From Eopsaltria australis (Eukaryota; Chordata; Aves; Passeriformes; Petroicidae): 64,000 nt of DNA. The notes beneath the pieces were generated by a model that ran no database searches, was not told where the DNA came from, and worked only from the letters and a program-made list of their open reading frames with translations. The stretch lies in NCBI GenBank assembly GCA_034509425.1, contig JAVTVJ010001136.1, positions 496,001-560,000 of the forward strand, in the 5' to 3' direction. A program made the position numbers and the translations under genes. Of this stretch, positions 11,639 to 21,362 are shown in pieces; the first letter of the stretch is position 1, and each line of letters starts with the position of its first letter.

Positions 11639-13337
11639 CTGCCGAAATACAAAAACACATTGTCATGTACAAAAAGATTAGTGAATCCTCCCTTCCCCCA
11701 GCTGAACACAAAGCTTTATTTTTTTAAATTTAATGTATTCAGAGAGGTAACTGTTGCTATTCAGCCACCATCCGCGCCTCCAGTGACTTTTCATGTCATT
11801 ACAGATTCCTTCATGGCTCACTGCACCTCAAACCCAATGGGAAAAGCAGCAATTGTCCACACTAATTATCCCATAAAGACAGAGAAGTTGTTCTGTGGGG
11901 CAGACAAAGGGGCTTGGGATTTGGGGGAGGGGGAGAAAAGAAGTGAGCTTGGGGAGAGGGGTGTTATTGGGAAAATGGTGATATTGAAGGTAGAGCAGTG
12001 GGCTCAAAAACCTGCTGATCTCCTCAGATGCCTACAAGGAGCAGTACAAGAACCCCTCCTCATGGCTGCACCACAAACTTGCATATTTGACCTTATGCCC
12101 ACTTCAGCCACAATGGTGCCTGTAATTGGAATATTTGGGAGTCTCAAAATAGTTTGGATTTTACACTCAGGCCAAAGTGAATGAAATATCTGAGTTCAAA
12201 TTCTGTCAGATTGCCATCCCCCAAATGTATGCTCCTTCCCCCAGAGCTCCCTGAGCACCTCCTGCCCCTGCACACCTCCATAAGCCTAAAAGCCCCACAA
12301 AGGGGCTCAGAACATGGGAAAACTCCACACCATAAATCTTAGGAATCCCAGGGTGATGTGTTTAGAAATGTGAAGGAATCGGACCCTCACTTTGTGAATG
12401 TTAATAGGCTACTTATTCCCCATCTGGTAGAGGTGATAAATTAGCAGTACTGGGCAATATCTCTATCATGTTTACATTAGAAGAAGTTTCCAGGGAGCTG
12501 GGAGGGTTGGCAGGGTGAGAAAGTGGCATCCTCAGTGCCCACACAGGACCTCTCACTGCATGGGACATCACCAGCGTGGAGCAGAGGCAGAGAACAAGAA
12601 ATCACTGAGAGCAGCTGCTCTCTTTCTTTTCTGGCTAAAAAGCCAAATCCAAAAGATGCTTATTCCTGCTGCAGCCAGCACTTGTAATTTACTGGATTTC
12701 ATGGCCCCATTCGGAGCTTCCAGTGGAAACAATATAAAGTTTGAAGAACGACATGGAAAAACAAAATAAAATCTACAGAAAATTTGCCAATGAATTTGTT
12801 CTTTTTCTGTTTATCGACAATTTTTACAGGAAGACAGTCATTTCCCAGAGTGTCTTTCATGTCTGGAAAACCCACAGAACCTATGGTTTATGACAGAAAC
12901 TGTTTCTTTCTCAGTAGGCTACCAAAGGCAGTATGAAAAAGCTGATGACTAACAGAGATGTGACTTTAGATAAGAGATTTCTCCCTGTAAGTAATTTTCC
13001 CTGTGGCAAGAGTTTGGGATGTTAAACATAGGGCTCTAACTTCGCTGGGAGATGCAGCAGAAGGCAAAGACTCTGATCCAACCACAAACATCCAATACAA
13101 CAGCCAGAGCAAAACAAAGCAACTCGCCAGCTCCACTGCACTGCTTGGAAATGGCTTTTTCCCCCCAAAGCCCCACTTGAGCACATCTAGAGCTTCCAGC
13201 ACCCAGCTCAGCTCCTCCTTGGGCTGGAATCTGAGCCTGGGCTCTGGCAGGATGGGCTGCAGCAGGCACCAGGTCCTGCTGGCACAGGCAGAGCAGCTCC
13301 CAGCACTGACTGTGCTCATCTGCACTGCTCTCCGTAC

Positions 13338-13409
13338 CAGTGAGACTGTGACGGGCTGGGAAAAAGCCTCCAAACCTCCCAGCAAGCCTTCAGCTATGGA
13401 TTCCACCGT
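13338..13409 (-). other. Candidate in-frame cassette exon between EXD3 exons a and b
   Basis: This 72-nt stretch is preceded by a very good acceptor (TGTTCTCTGCCTTTCCCCCTCAG|) and followed by a moderate donor, CTG|GTACGG. Read from the acceptor it is open in phase 0 and ends in phase 0, as TVESIAEGLLGGLEAFSQPV plus TVSL. It could therefore be inserted between exons a and b without breaking the frame. No counterpart exists in the mammalian EXD3 sequence I remember. It has faint resemblance to the start of exon b (E-x-I...G...LE), which might mean an old exon duplication or chance. It is recorded as a candidate only. Confidence 0.22.
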
Positions 13410-13829
13410 CTGAGGGGGAAAGGCAGAGAACACAAAGGGCACGAGACACCTAAATCAGCGAGGAAAGAGTGCTGAGCTGCCTGGCTCGTCCCTCTGCCAG
13501 AGAGGGATTCCTCTCAAACATGTCATTGCCATTTCCATTTCAATTGATTCCCATGGCAGGGAATGCTCCTGGGGGGATTCTACAGCCTGACAGATCATGG
13601 GAATAGGAAAATGTTGCTGATGCTCAAAGTGCACACTCCTTTATTCAGCTTTGCTCCCCTATTTCGAGTCCCACAGCTCCGGGCAGTCTGCTGATGCTTC
13701 CTGGTTATTCCCAACCTGTCATTCCTCTGTAGGGAATGACCATTTCTTATACCCCTGTTCCAGAACTGGGGTGAGGCCCTGACAGACACATCCCTGCCCA
13801 TGATCACTGATTTGAGACCAACTGTCAAC

Positions 13830-14078
13830 CCACTGCCAGAGGGCAGGGATGGATGGGATATTGGGCAGGAATTGTTCCCTGGGAGGGTGGGCAGGCCCTG
13901 GCACAGGGTGCCCAGAGAAGCTGTGGCTGCCCCTGGATCCCTGGCAGTGCCCAAGGCCAGGCTGGACACTGGGGCTTGGAGCAGCCTGGGACAGTGGAAG
14001 ATGTCCCTGCCCATGGCAGAGGTGGCACTGGATGGGATCTAAATTCCTTCCCAACCTAAAGCAGTGTGTGATTCCATG
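13830..14078 (+). mobile_element. CR1 LINE 3' fragment, young type
   Basis: Plus-oriented CR1 3' end: GGGATGGATGGGATATTGGG, GGAATTGTTCCCTGGGAGGG, 'CACAGGGTGCCCAGAGAAGC', 'GATCCCTGGCAGTGCCCAAGG', ending near TTCCCAACCTAAAGCAGTG and GTGATTCCATGG. It is closely similar to the copies at 20.8, 45.1 and 47.8 kb and carries the GTGGGCAGGCCC variant shared with the 20.8-kb copy. Confidence 0.92.
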
Positions 14079-15245
14079 GCTCCCGGGGATGCTCCAGCTT
14101 TTCCACCCCCAGCAGGGTCACTGCCGTGCTCACTGACAAAGGACACAGCCATGGGAGCCTCTGTCTTTTCCAGAGTATTTTTCTTCCCAATGCGCATTCA
14201 GATCCCAGGGTACCCAGTGCAGAGATTTTGATGATTACTCTTTCCTGTTGTTTTGTGGGATTAAATGCCCTCCAGACCTAAAGGATAGTATTTTTTTCCT
14301 CCAACTCTAACAAAACTTGATGGAAAGCTCAAGGCTCCAGAGTTGCTGAGCTCAAGTCTCCGCCTGTGAGTGACCATTTAGAAAGGCACCTCTCACACTG
14401 GGTTTGCAGTTGTTTATTCCAGCTGGCAACCACAGATTAGCAGTAATGGAAAGTCTAGGAACAGCAGAGCAGGACAGTGACTAAGCACTACAGACACCCA
14501 ATATGAAGCACGTCCACCAGGAACTCAGCCACGCTGGCCACTCCAAGCAGGACACGCTCCATGGGGTTGTGTGAGAGCTCTGGGCCTTCTAGAATAGGAA
14601 CCATCTCCCTTCTGAACCTGCTTGAGCAGCACAGAGTTAAACATGGAAAACTCATCCCTCAGCTGATGCATCTGCTGGTTTTCTTAGTTTTCAAGCTCCC
14701 AAATTTAGATGAAATATATTTTACTGCCTATGAGAAATCCCAGTGTAGAGCCCATAGGTTGCTGTATAAAAATACAGCACTAATTTTAGACAGCAGTGTA
14801 AATTGCATTCATCACTCTAAAAGGCAAAACCAAACCAAATCAGAAAAAAAATTTCAAATACTTCAAATATGAAAGCTTTGATATATTCACAAAAAGCACT
14901 TCTCTACTAAGTTCAACTCTCTTTTTTTTTCAGCAACTAGAAATATTCTTCCTCCTTCCCCCAAGATCCTCCATTTAATGGCCAAAAAGTGTGTTTAAAA
15001 CAAAACAAAAGCAACTTTGATTTTCTTTCCTTCTCAGCCCTGGAAACTCCAGCTCTTTTCTAGGAGCCCCTGAGCTGCTCCCCATCACACAAAGCTACCT
15101 TTTCTTTTCACTTGTAGCTGCAATTGCAGAGGCTCTTCCCCTGAGTGCTGGAATGAAAGCAGCCGTGAAGGATTGCGGGTGTGACCCGCGTGTCCTGAGT
15201 CTGGACATGCTCTGCATCCAGAGGAACTGCAGGGCTCAGCCTTAC

Positions 15246-15310
15246 CTTCCCCAGCTCCTGCTTTGTCCAGAGAAGCTGAAGGGTTTTCAGCAGTACAAGT
15301 GGGTCCTGGC
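15246..15310 (-). CDS. EXD3: EXD3 exon a (first recognised coding exon)
   Basis: The exon reads GQDPLVLLKTLQLLWTKQEL followed by GK, matching the human EXD3 N-terminal stretch that begins G-R-D-P and continues as a leucine-rich helix. The donor is AAG|GTAAGG, a strong site. Two acceptor AGs are possible, five bases apart. The upstream one (exon start 15310) is the first AG after a long pyrimidine tract and keeps the G-Q-D-P reading; it needs an upstream exon ending in phase 1. The downstream one (start 15305) would give a phase-0 exon of exactly 20 codons. The pyrimidine tract is formed by a (CT)n microsatellite on the transcribed strand. The initiator methionine is not in this exon. Confidence 0.85.
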
Positions 15311-15323
15311 CTGGAGGAGGGGG

Positions 15324-15344
15324 AAGAGAGAGAGAGAGAGAGAA
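15324..15344. repeat. (GA)n microsatellite
   Basis: About nine to ten AG dinucleotides interrupted at the edges, followed by a purine-rich stretch. On the minus strand it reads (CT)n and ends 13 bases before the acceptor of EXD3 exon a. Confidence 0.95.
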
Positions 15345-16006
15345 AAAGAGGGAGAAAAACAAACCAGATTTATTGGCTCTGCAGAGGCAGTCCAGACACA
15401 CTGGGGCATTGTTTCACCCCAGAGAAATCAGCTACTCCGTGCTGGAAAGCACCAACTCCAACTGCCAGTCAGGATTAGTGTGCAAAACCCTGCACTCTGA
15501 AATCCTGACAGAATCACAGCCAGCAGCCAGGCATGGCTGAAACTCAGCACCCCGTGGGCTCCTGCACTCCAAAGCTGTGCTGCTGCAGCTCCAGCCCCAC
15601 ACCCTGCCCACCCCACCCCTTCCCACAGGACCCCAAAGGGGCCTGGGAGAGCCAGAAGCACCTTGCACAGCTCAGGAGGGATGATTAGCACAGGGGTTTT
15701 AGTGCAGGGCTCTGCAGTGGGAGCTCCTGGCAGGCTGGGGATAGAGGAGGGATGGGTGACTTTGGGCCAGCACAGGGACCTGGGTGTGCTCGGGGGCTGC
15801 TCTCCTGGGCTGGGCAATAATGGGGCTGCAGGAGGATTCAGGCAAGAGGGAAGATGAAAGGCTGCTGAGATGAGTGGCACGACTAAACAAAGAGGAATCA
15901 AATATTTCAAAAGAAGGTTATTTGGAATCTTCCTCTTACTTTTTGCCTAGTTATTGCAGAGCTTGCATTCAGTTGTTCTTTTGTGTGTTGTCATTCCTCA
16001 TGCAGT

Positions 16007-16081
16007 CATTCATCACACCAATATTCATCACACCAACACTCATCACACCAACATTCATCACACCAACATTCATCACACCAA
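16007..16081. repeat. 15-bp tandem repeat, five copies
   Basis: Five consecutive 15-bp units of consensus CATTCATCACACCAA with one or two substitutions in copies two and three. The units are directly adjacent with no spacers. Confidence 0.95.
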
Positions 16082-16126
16082 GTACTTCTAAAACAGTTGT
16101 TTTGGAATATTCATTTTAAAAGCAGC

Positions 16127-16172
16127 ACTCTACTTCACAATTCTACTTCACAGTATTCTACTTCACAATCAT
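16127..16172. repeat. 13-15-bp tandem repeat, three copies
   Basis: Three imperfect copies of a unit containing TTCTACTTCACA, of slightly different lengths, 50 bp beyond the 15-bp array. Confidence 0.8.
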
Positions 16173-17954
16173 TTACTGACAAAACCACGACACAACATAT
16201 TCTGAATGGAGATCATCTGCAGCATCAGCAGTTTAAACATGAAGAATGAATTTAAAAATCTGAATGAACTCTCCAAAACCACCCCTCCTAATGCACCTCC
16301 TCTTAGGTTTTCAAACAGCCAAAAGGAAAATGTTAAACTGAAAAGGAAACTTCCTTTCAATCACCTTCTGTGTTTTACAGTTCCTAAAGAGCTAATTTCC
16401 AAATGCTGACTTTCATGCCCAGTATCCCATCACACTTCATATTTCAGGTCACAAAAAACTCCTTCAGCTGTGAAAGGCTCTACCTCATCCGGCTGCATTT
16501 ATAAAATATTTGAAGTAGCAAGCTGATTACTGGTTGAGCCAAGAGAATGATAGTATTCCCATTATCCACTAACCTCTGGGAAACCAGACAAATTAAAAAT
16601 GCCACATTTACAAGTCACAAGATAATATTTTCTCTCATCTCTGGTTGTTCTGAAATGTCGAACTCTCCAAACACTGGCTGTTCTCAGCTACTGCTCCTCC
16701 TTTGGAAAAAGAAAAGGCTCTTTTTACACCAAAACAGAAGACAAGCCAGATCCCTTCTCCCTAGTAAATTAGCAAATTACAGTCAAATTCAGTCCATGTG
16801 TGTGTGCATATCTGCACACTCTCCTCTTGGCCTGACTCCCAAAGAAATTTATGCACACACAGGAAAAAAAATGAGAATGCAACGCAGTGTGTAACCAAAT
16901 ACACTGTAAATCTGAGCTGTAATTAATGCAGGAACAGGCTGGAATGATACAGGAAATGAGAGCAGTTAGGAGAGCAGTGTTTCACTTCAGATACAACCAA
17001 TAATTCAGCTTGTTAAAAGCTTTCTAAACCTCAATCAACAAACCCAGCCCTTTTCTTACCGACTGTTTCCTACCTTACCTCCCTGCCACTGAAACCCGAC
17101 CTGACACAGCCGGAGGACAACAGCTCTGCAGTCAGTTTTACCCAGGCCAGTGGTGCCAGCATGGCACTGAGCAGCCACAGGGATACAGGGACACAGGGAC
17201 ACCTTCCTTGCCCCAGAGCCTGGCCCTGAACACACTCAGAGCTGGGTTATTCACACAGAGCACCCCTGGAGCATCCAGCCACGGGCTCCAAGGCACAGGA
17301 TCTAATGAGTTCTGCCCTGAACATGGTACCAACATTGCAGGAGATGGTAAATCAAATGTCTTCCAGTTCTCAAGATCTGCGGTTACATTTCAAAACCATA
17401 TAAACCACAAGGCTTACATTTTTGAGTTAGAAAAGTGCCTTTGAGGAAAGCCATAAAGTACTTTCTGTTCATTCTATTTCCTTTGTGCATTCATCAATCA
17501 AACCCTGCTGTGATCACAACAAAAGCGGTGCCCGGGGGCTGGTGAGGTAAGCACTGGATTTGCTGGTGAGGTTTGCAGTGTTGTCCTTGCAGAATTCTGC
17601 TGCATTATTCACCAGTGCAGCTGAAATGCCCTGGCAAGAAAACCCCACATTCTGACTGAGCCTCCTTGTGTCTCTCTCGCCTGAGGAAAGGGAGACATCC
17701 AACCCCAGAGGAGGAACTTCCCAAGGAGAAAACCTCCTGACACTTTCTTTTTGTGCCCAAAGCCATTAAATGCCCTGTGGTCCAAGACCTGGAAGAATTA
17801 CACTCAGCAATAGAAATGATACTGAATGAAAAAAAGCAACCCCAAGAAGGTGGGAAAAGTGTGTGAAATGCAGAGTGACAGCCCCTCAAACTGTCACAGC
17901 TGAAAGACATGGACAAGAAAAGTCAAGAACAAAATGTTAATTATGAATCACAAA

Positions 17955-18090
17955 TTCATGGATCCACAGAATATCCTGAGCTGGGAGGGACCAACAGGAT
18001 CATCCAGGAGTCCAAACCCTGTCCCTGCACAGACCCCCCAACAATCCCATCCTGTTCCAGCAGCACAACGGGCACACCCACTCTGGGTCA
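17955..18090 (-). mobile_element. CR1 LINE 3' fragment
   Basis: Reverse-complement CR1 tail with the words ATCCACAGAATATCCTGAGC, TGGGAGGGACCAACAGGATC, CATCCAGGAGTCCAAACCC and the 'CAACAATCCCATCC' body. This 'CCTGAGCTGG' subfamily is the same as the copies near 24.7 and 61.6 kb. Confidence 0.88.
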
Positions 18091-20770
18091 CTGAAATTGC
18101 AGCTGAGGACAAACAAACTGTGTGTTATGTATGAATTAATCAAAGTCTCTTATCCAAACCTAGTGTTGTCTCATCCAAACCTAGTTTGTCTCAATTTTGT
18201 TCAGAAGTGGCTGCAGCTCACACCAAGTGTGTGCTGCTTTTGCGGAACAGGCACAGAAATAATTTCACTTAGATGGAGCAAAAATGAATGGATACATTTT
18301 CTAGTGCCCAAATTCAAACCTCTGAGGACAAGCTGATCTAATTAAAAAGGTACAAAATTCCTCTGTAGAAACCCACAGATTGTGACACCTTCCAGGTGTT
18401 CTTGCTGTGCCTCCCTTTAATGAGCACATGGAACATAAATAAACCTTTCAGTTCATTATCATGAGGAGTATGCACTTTGTGATTGATCCCAATCCCCACT
18501 GACTGCAGGGATGAGTCCCCAAGTAGGGATAAAAGCAGCCAGAGGTGTTCTCTGCACTGCTCAGGTAGCAGCAGTGTCTGCAGGGACAGGGGAATGCTGC
18601 CAGGCCAAGCTGCTCCATTTCCACCACTGAATCCAACAGAGCCAAACTTACAAGAGGATCAGATGTCACAGAATGATTTCATTTCAGAAACAACACATTG
18701 CTCTGCTTTAGCACCATCTCCAGAGCTCCAGGACTCTCTCCCCATCCCAGCAACTCATTCCTTCACTATGCCTCCCACAAAAGGCAAATATATTTGAGAA
18801 TGTCTGACTGTGCATTCAGCTGAGCTCTCACAGCAAGGAAATGAAACAAGAAGATAGAGAGAGTCCTTCTTTATTTGGCCTGTCTGGCGCACTCTAGCCT
18901 TGGCTCAGTGTCCAGTTTCAGCTGCTCTTTTCTGATCCTCAGAGCTTTGAACTCAGCTGCACCAAGCCCTTCACATCTTGGGAGAGAAGGATCTGCAACA
19001 GGAGCCACAATCCTGAGCTCCTCACACCGGACACCTCCCCTGTCATTTCAACATTAAAGACAGAGCCTTTGGGGAGTCTGGAGTCCAGGTTCACCGAGGG
19101 AAAGGCATTTCTTACTTGTTCCTCCAGTTCTTCATCCACACATTTCTGCAGTAATGCAGCCAGTGGGAGGATCTACATCAGACAGGAGGGAAAAATATCC
19201 CAAAACACTCTTGAGTTTCTCACTTGTAATCACCTGACTGTGAACATCAGCTCGTTCTCAGTCACCAAAAACCTCATGTAAGATGAATGGTTCCACATTT
19301 CTCCATTCATCAGCCAGCTGTGAGTGCTGTGTTCCCCCGGTCCTGTGATGACAGCCACCTCCTGATTGCCAGGAGGGACACGAAAGCTCTGCAGCCTCTC
19401 TGCAGCAGATAAAGATTCCCATAGTCAGGATCGGTACTGAAATAAAGGGGTCACATCACCTAACACACTGCCACAAGCTGGCCCAGGCATCCCTGGAACA
19501 GTTTATGTTTGTTCATAGGCCAGATGGAAAAGTCAGCCTGGAGTGATTCCCCCCAGCCCAGTTCTCTGCCTGTGTTGAGAACAGGGGCAAAGCTTTATCA
19601 CAATCCAACTGATACAGCTGTTTCACTCAGCAGGAAATATTCCACTTCACTTTAGGGAGGAAGTCAGTTTCTAGAGACTTATCTTTTTGTGGTTCTTCAT
19701 CATCTTCCAGACAGACCTGGTTTAACAGAAACTTCTAATTCAGTGATGCACCTTGTAAGGTACAGGCCAGCAATTCCTGCATGAGTCTCTGGTTTGGATC
19801 TGTTAATGTGATAACATGCAGTTATGGATCACAGAATTAATCCTACTGAATGTGTGTTCTCTAATATCCTTGCACAGGCTTACACCAAGCACACAAGCAC
19901 AGAATGGCTGGGGCTGCATCTGGCTCTGCAGGCAAAACTCACCTTGTGTTCCTCATTTTGGCTCCTCCAGACAAAAGCCAGAGTTCCTCAGGTGCCATTA
20001 GCTGAGCCCACACTGTCCTGGTATCACTCTGTGGAGCCATACCTTGGTCTGTGCTGCTGACTACACAGTTATTGGAAAGTCAGAGTTAGGAGCTCAAACA
20101 GAAATAAGGTGGAGAATGAGGTGCACAGGCAGAACATGGAGAGGGAAAAGGGAAATGAATGGTGTATTGAAAGCAAGAGAAGATTTTCTAGAAAATAAGC
20201 CAGCCTCCCTCAATGGCAACAAAAATCATTCTCTAACTAAGGACAAGTGAGATCCTTTCCATTCTGAGAAATTTGAGTTATGAAAACATAATAGGAACCC
20301 TCAGCATTTGGGTGATACATGCTCGATTTCTAAGTGAGTCAGAAGTTCACATTCTTCTGCTGCAGCCTCCCAACTGAAAACAATCCCCACACTTCAAGCA
20401 CAAGAATAATAAAGCACACATATGCTTCTTATAAAACAATCCTTACAAATAACCATGCCTTTTGTTTTCATAATGGCTAAAATTCATCATTTCCCCCCCA
20501 AAAAGCACAGATCAAACAAAATGCACTCTTATTAAAAGAGAAGGCTGGCTTGGCTGAGCACAACAGGCAGTGACGTTGCCCTCTTATTTTCTTAGTGCTT
20601 TTTGTCAATAGAGGGACGGGAGAGCTCCCCAGGCTCTATGGGGCAGGACAGGCTCAGCACAGCCCCACCACAGTGCTCCAAAGAGGGGCTTTCCTCCCCC
20701 TGTGCCCACATCAGCCCCAAGAACATCCACATTCCTCCCCCTCCCAGAGTGCACAGACACCTGAGCAAAA
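18091..20770. other. Unique non-coding sequence with exon-like frames on the minus strand
   Basis: Mostly unique DNA. A 21-bp word (TCTYATCCAAACCTAGT) is duplicated near 18.15 kb. Minus-strand frames at 19116-19172 and 19230-19424 and a start-like segment at 19943-19998 have plausible splice signals but no recognised homology; see findings. Nothing else supported. Confidence 0.5.
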
Positions 20771-20773
20771 ACA

Positions 20774-21362
20774 CCACCACAGAATCCCAGACTGGTTTGG
20801 GTTGGGAAGGAATCTTAAAGCCCATCTCATTCCACCCCTGCCATGGGCAGGGACACCTTCCACTGTCCCAGGCTGCTCCAAGCCCCAGTGTCCAGCCTGG
20901 CCTTGGGCACTGCCAGGGATCCAGGGGCAGCCACAGCTTCTCTGGGCACCCTGTGCCAGGGCCTGCCCACCCTCCCAGGGAACAATTCCTGCCCAACATC
21001 CCATCCATCCCTGCCCTCTGGCACTGGGAAGCCATTCCCTGTGTCCTGTCCCTCCATGCCTTGTCCCCAGTCCCTCTCCAGCTCTCCTGGAGCTCCTTTA
21101 GGCCCTGGAAGGGGCTCTGAGCTCTCCCTGGAGCCTTCTCCAGGCTGAACAGCCTCAGCTCTCCCAGCCTGGCTCCAGAGCAGAGGGGCTCCAGCCTTGG
21201 AGCATCTCCATGGCCTCCTCTGGACTGGCTCCAGCTCCTTCTGTGCTGGGCCCAGGGCTGGGGCAGCTCTGCAGGTGGGGCACACCTGAGCACAGGGGCA
21301 GAGGGGCAGAATCCCCTCCTGCACAACACCTGGGCACCACACCCAGCACGGGAGTGGAGCAT
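20774..21362 (-). mobile_element. CR1 LINE 3' end, longest copy in the window (about 590 bp)
   Basis: Begins CAGAATCCCAGACTGGTTTG and TTGGGAAGGAATCTTAAAGC in reverse orientation, then the full young-type CR1 3' region. It continues through 'CCAGTCCCTCTCCAGCTCTC' and 'CTCCAGGCTGAACAGCCTCA' to 'GGGCACCACACCCAGCACGG'. Minus orientation. Long ORFs across it (about 170-260 codons on both strands) do not match reverse transcriptase and are artefacts of its GC-rich 3' untranslated sequence. Confidence 0.95.

Larger units (their letters stand above)
11639..15245. other. EXD3 intron between exons a and b
   Basis: A 3.6-kb intron. It contains the candidate cassette exon at 13338-13409 and a plus-oriented CR1 copy at about 13.83-14.08 kb. 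The rest is unique sequence with a few A/T-rich tracts (14.8-15.0 kb) and no supportable gene. Confidence 0.75.
1..15310 (-). other. EXD3: EXD3 gene, partial (N-terminal coding exons and introns)
   Basis: This is the span of six minus-strand exons that splice into one continuous open frame of 675 nt (exactly 225 codons). Their translation follows the N-terminal part of vertebrate EXD3 (exonuclease mut-7 homologue) in order and without gaps. Introns between them are about 3.6, 1.2, 7.6, 0.4 and 0.8 kb, all GT-AG. Junction phases from the 5' side are 0, 0, 0, 0 and 2; the last exon ends in phase 1 and the first expects phase 1. MUT-7 and Nibbler relatives are 3'-5' exonucleases that trim small RNAs. 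Their catalytic DEDD domain and C-terminal Mut7-C domain lie after the region seen here, so they should be encoded left of base 1. The human protein is roughly 850-900 residues, so about a quarter is present. The start codon exon is not identified. In mammals the 5' end of EXD3 lies head-to-head with NOXA1; no NOXA1-like exon was seen here. Confidence 0.88.
15311..17940. other. Upstream of EXD3 exon a: intronic or 5' flanking DNA
   Basis: No coding exon could be established here. A (GA)n run at 15325-15343 forms the pyrimidine tract of exon a on the minus strand. Two short tandem arrays lie at 16.0 and 16.1 kb. A weak start-exon candidate lies at 17079-17162 on the minus strand and is discussed in the findings. 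Confidence 0.6.

Noticed and set aside
11390..12184. 264-codon plus-strand ORF
   Set aside because: It overlaps a firmly identified EXD3 exon on the opposite strand and continues into intron sequence; no recognisable domain.
16007..16081. CRISPR-like array
   Set aside because: The five 15-bp units are adjacent without spacers, in a bird genome; it is a simple minisatellite.
19943..19998. Start-exon-like segment (ATG at 19998, 18 codons, donor AAG|GTGAGT) as EXD3 first exon
   Set aside because: It ends in phase 2, which cannot be joined in frame to either acceptor of EXD3 exon a; no homology.
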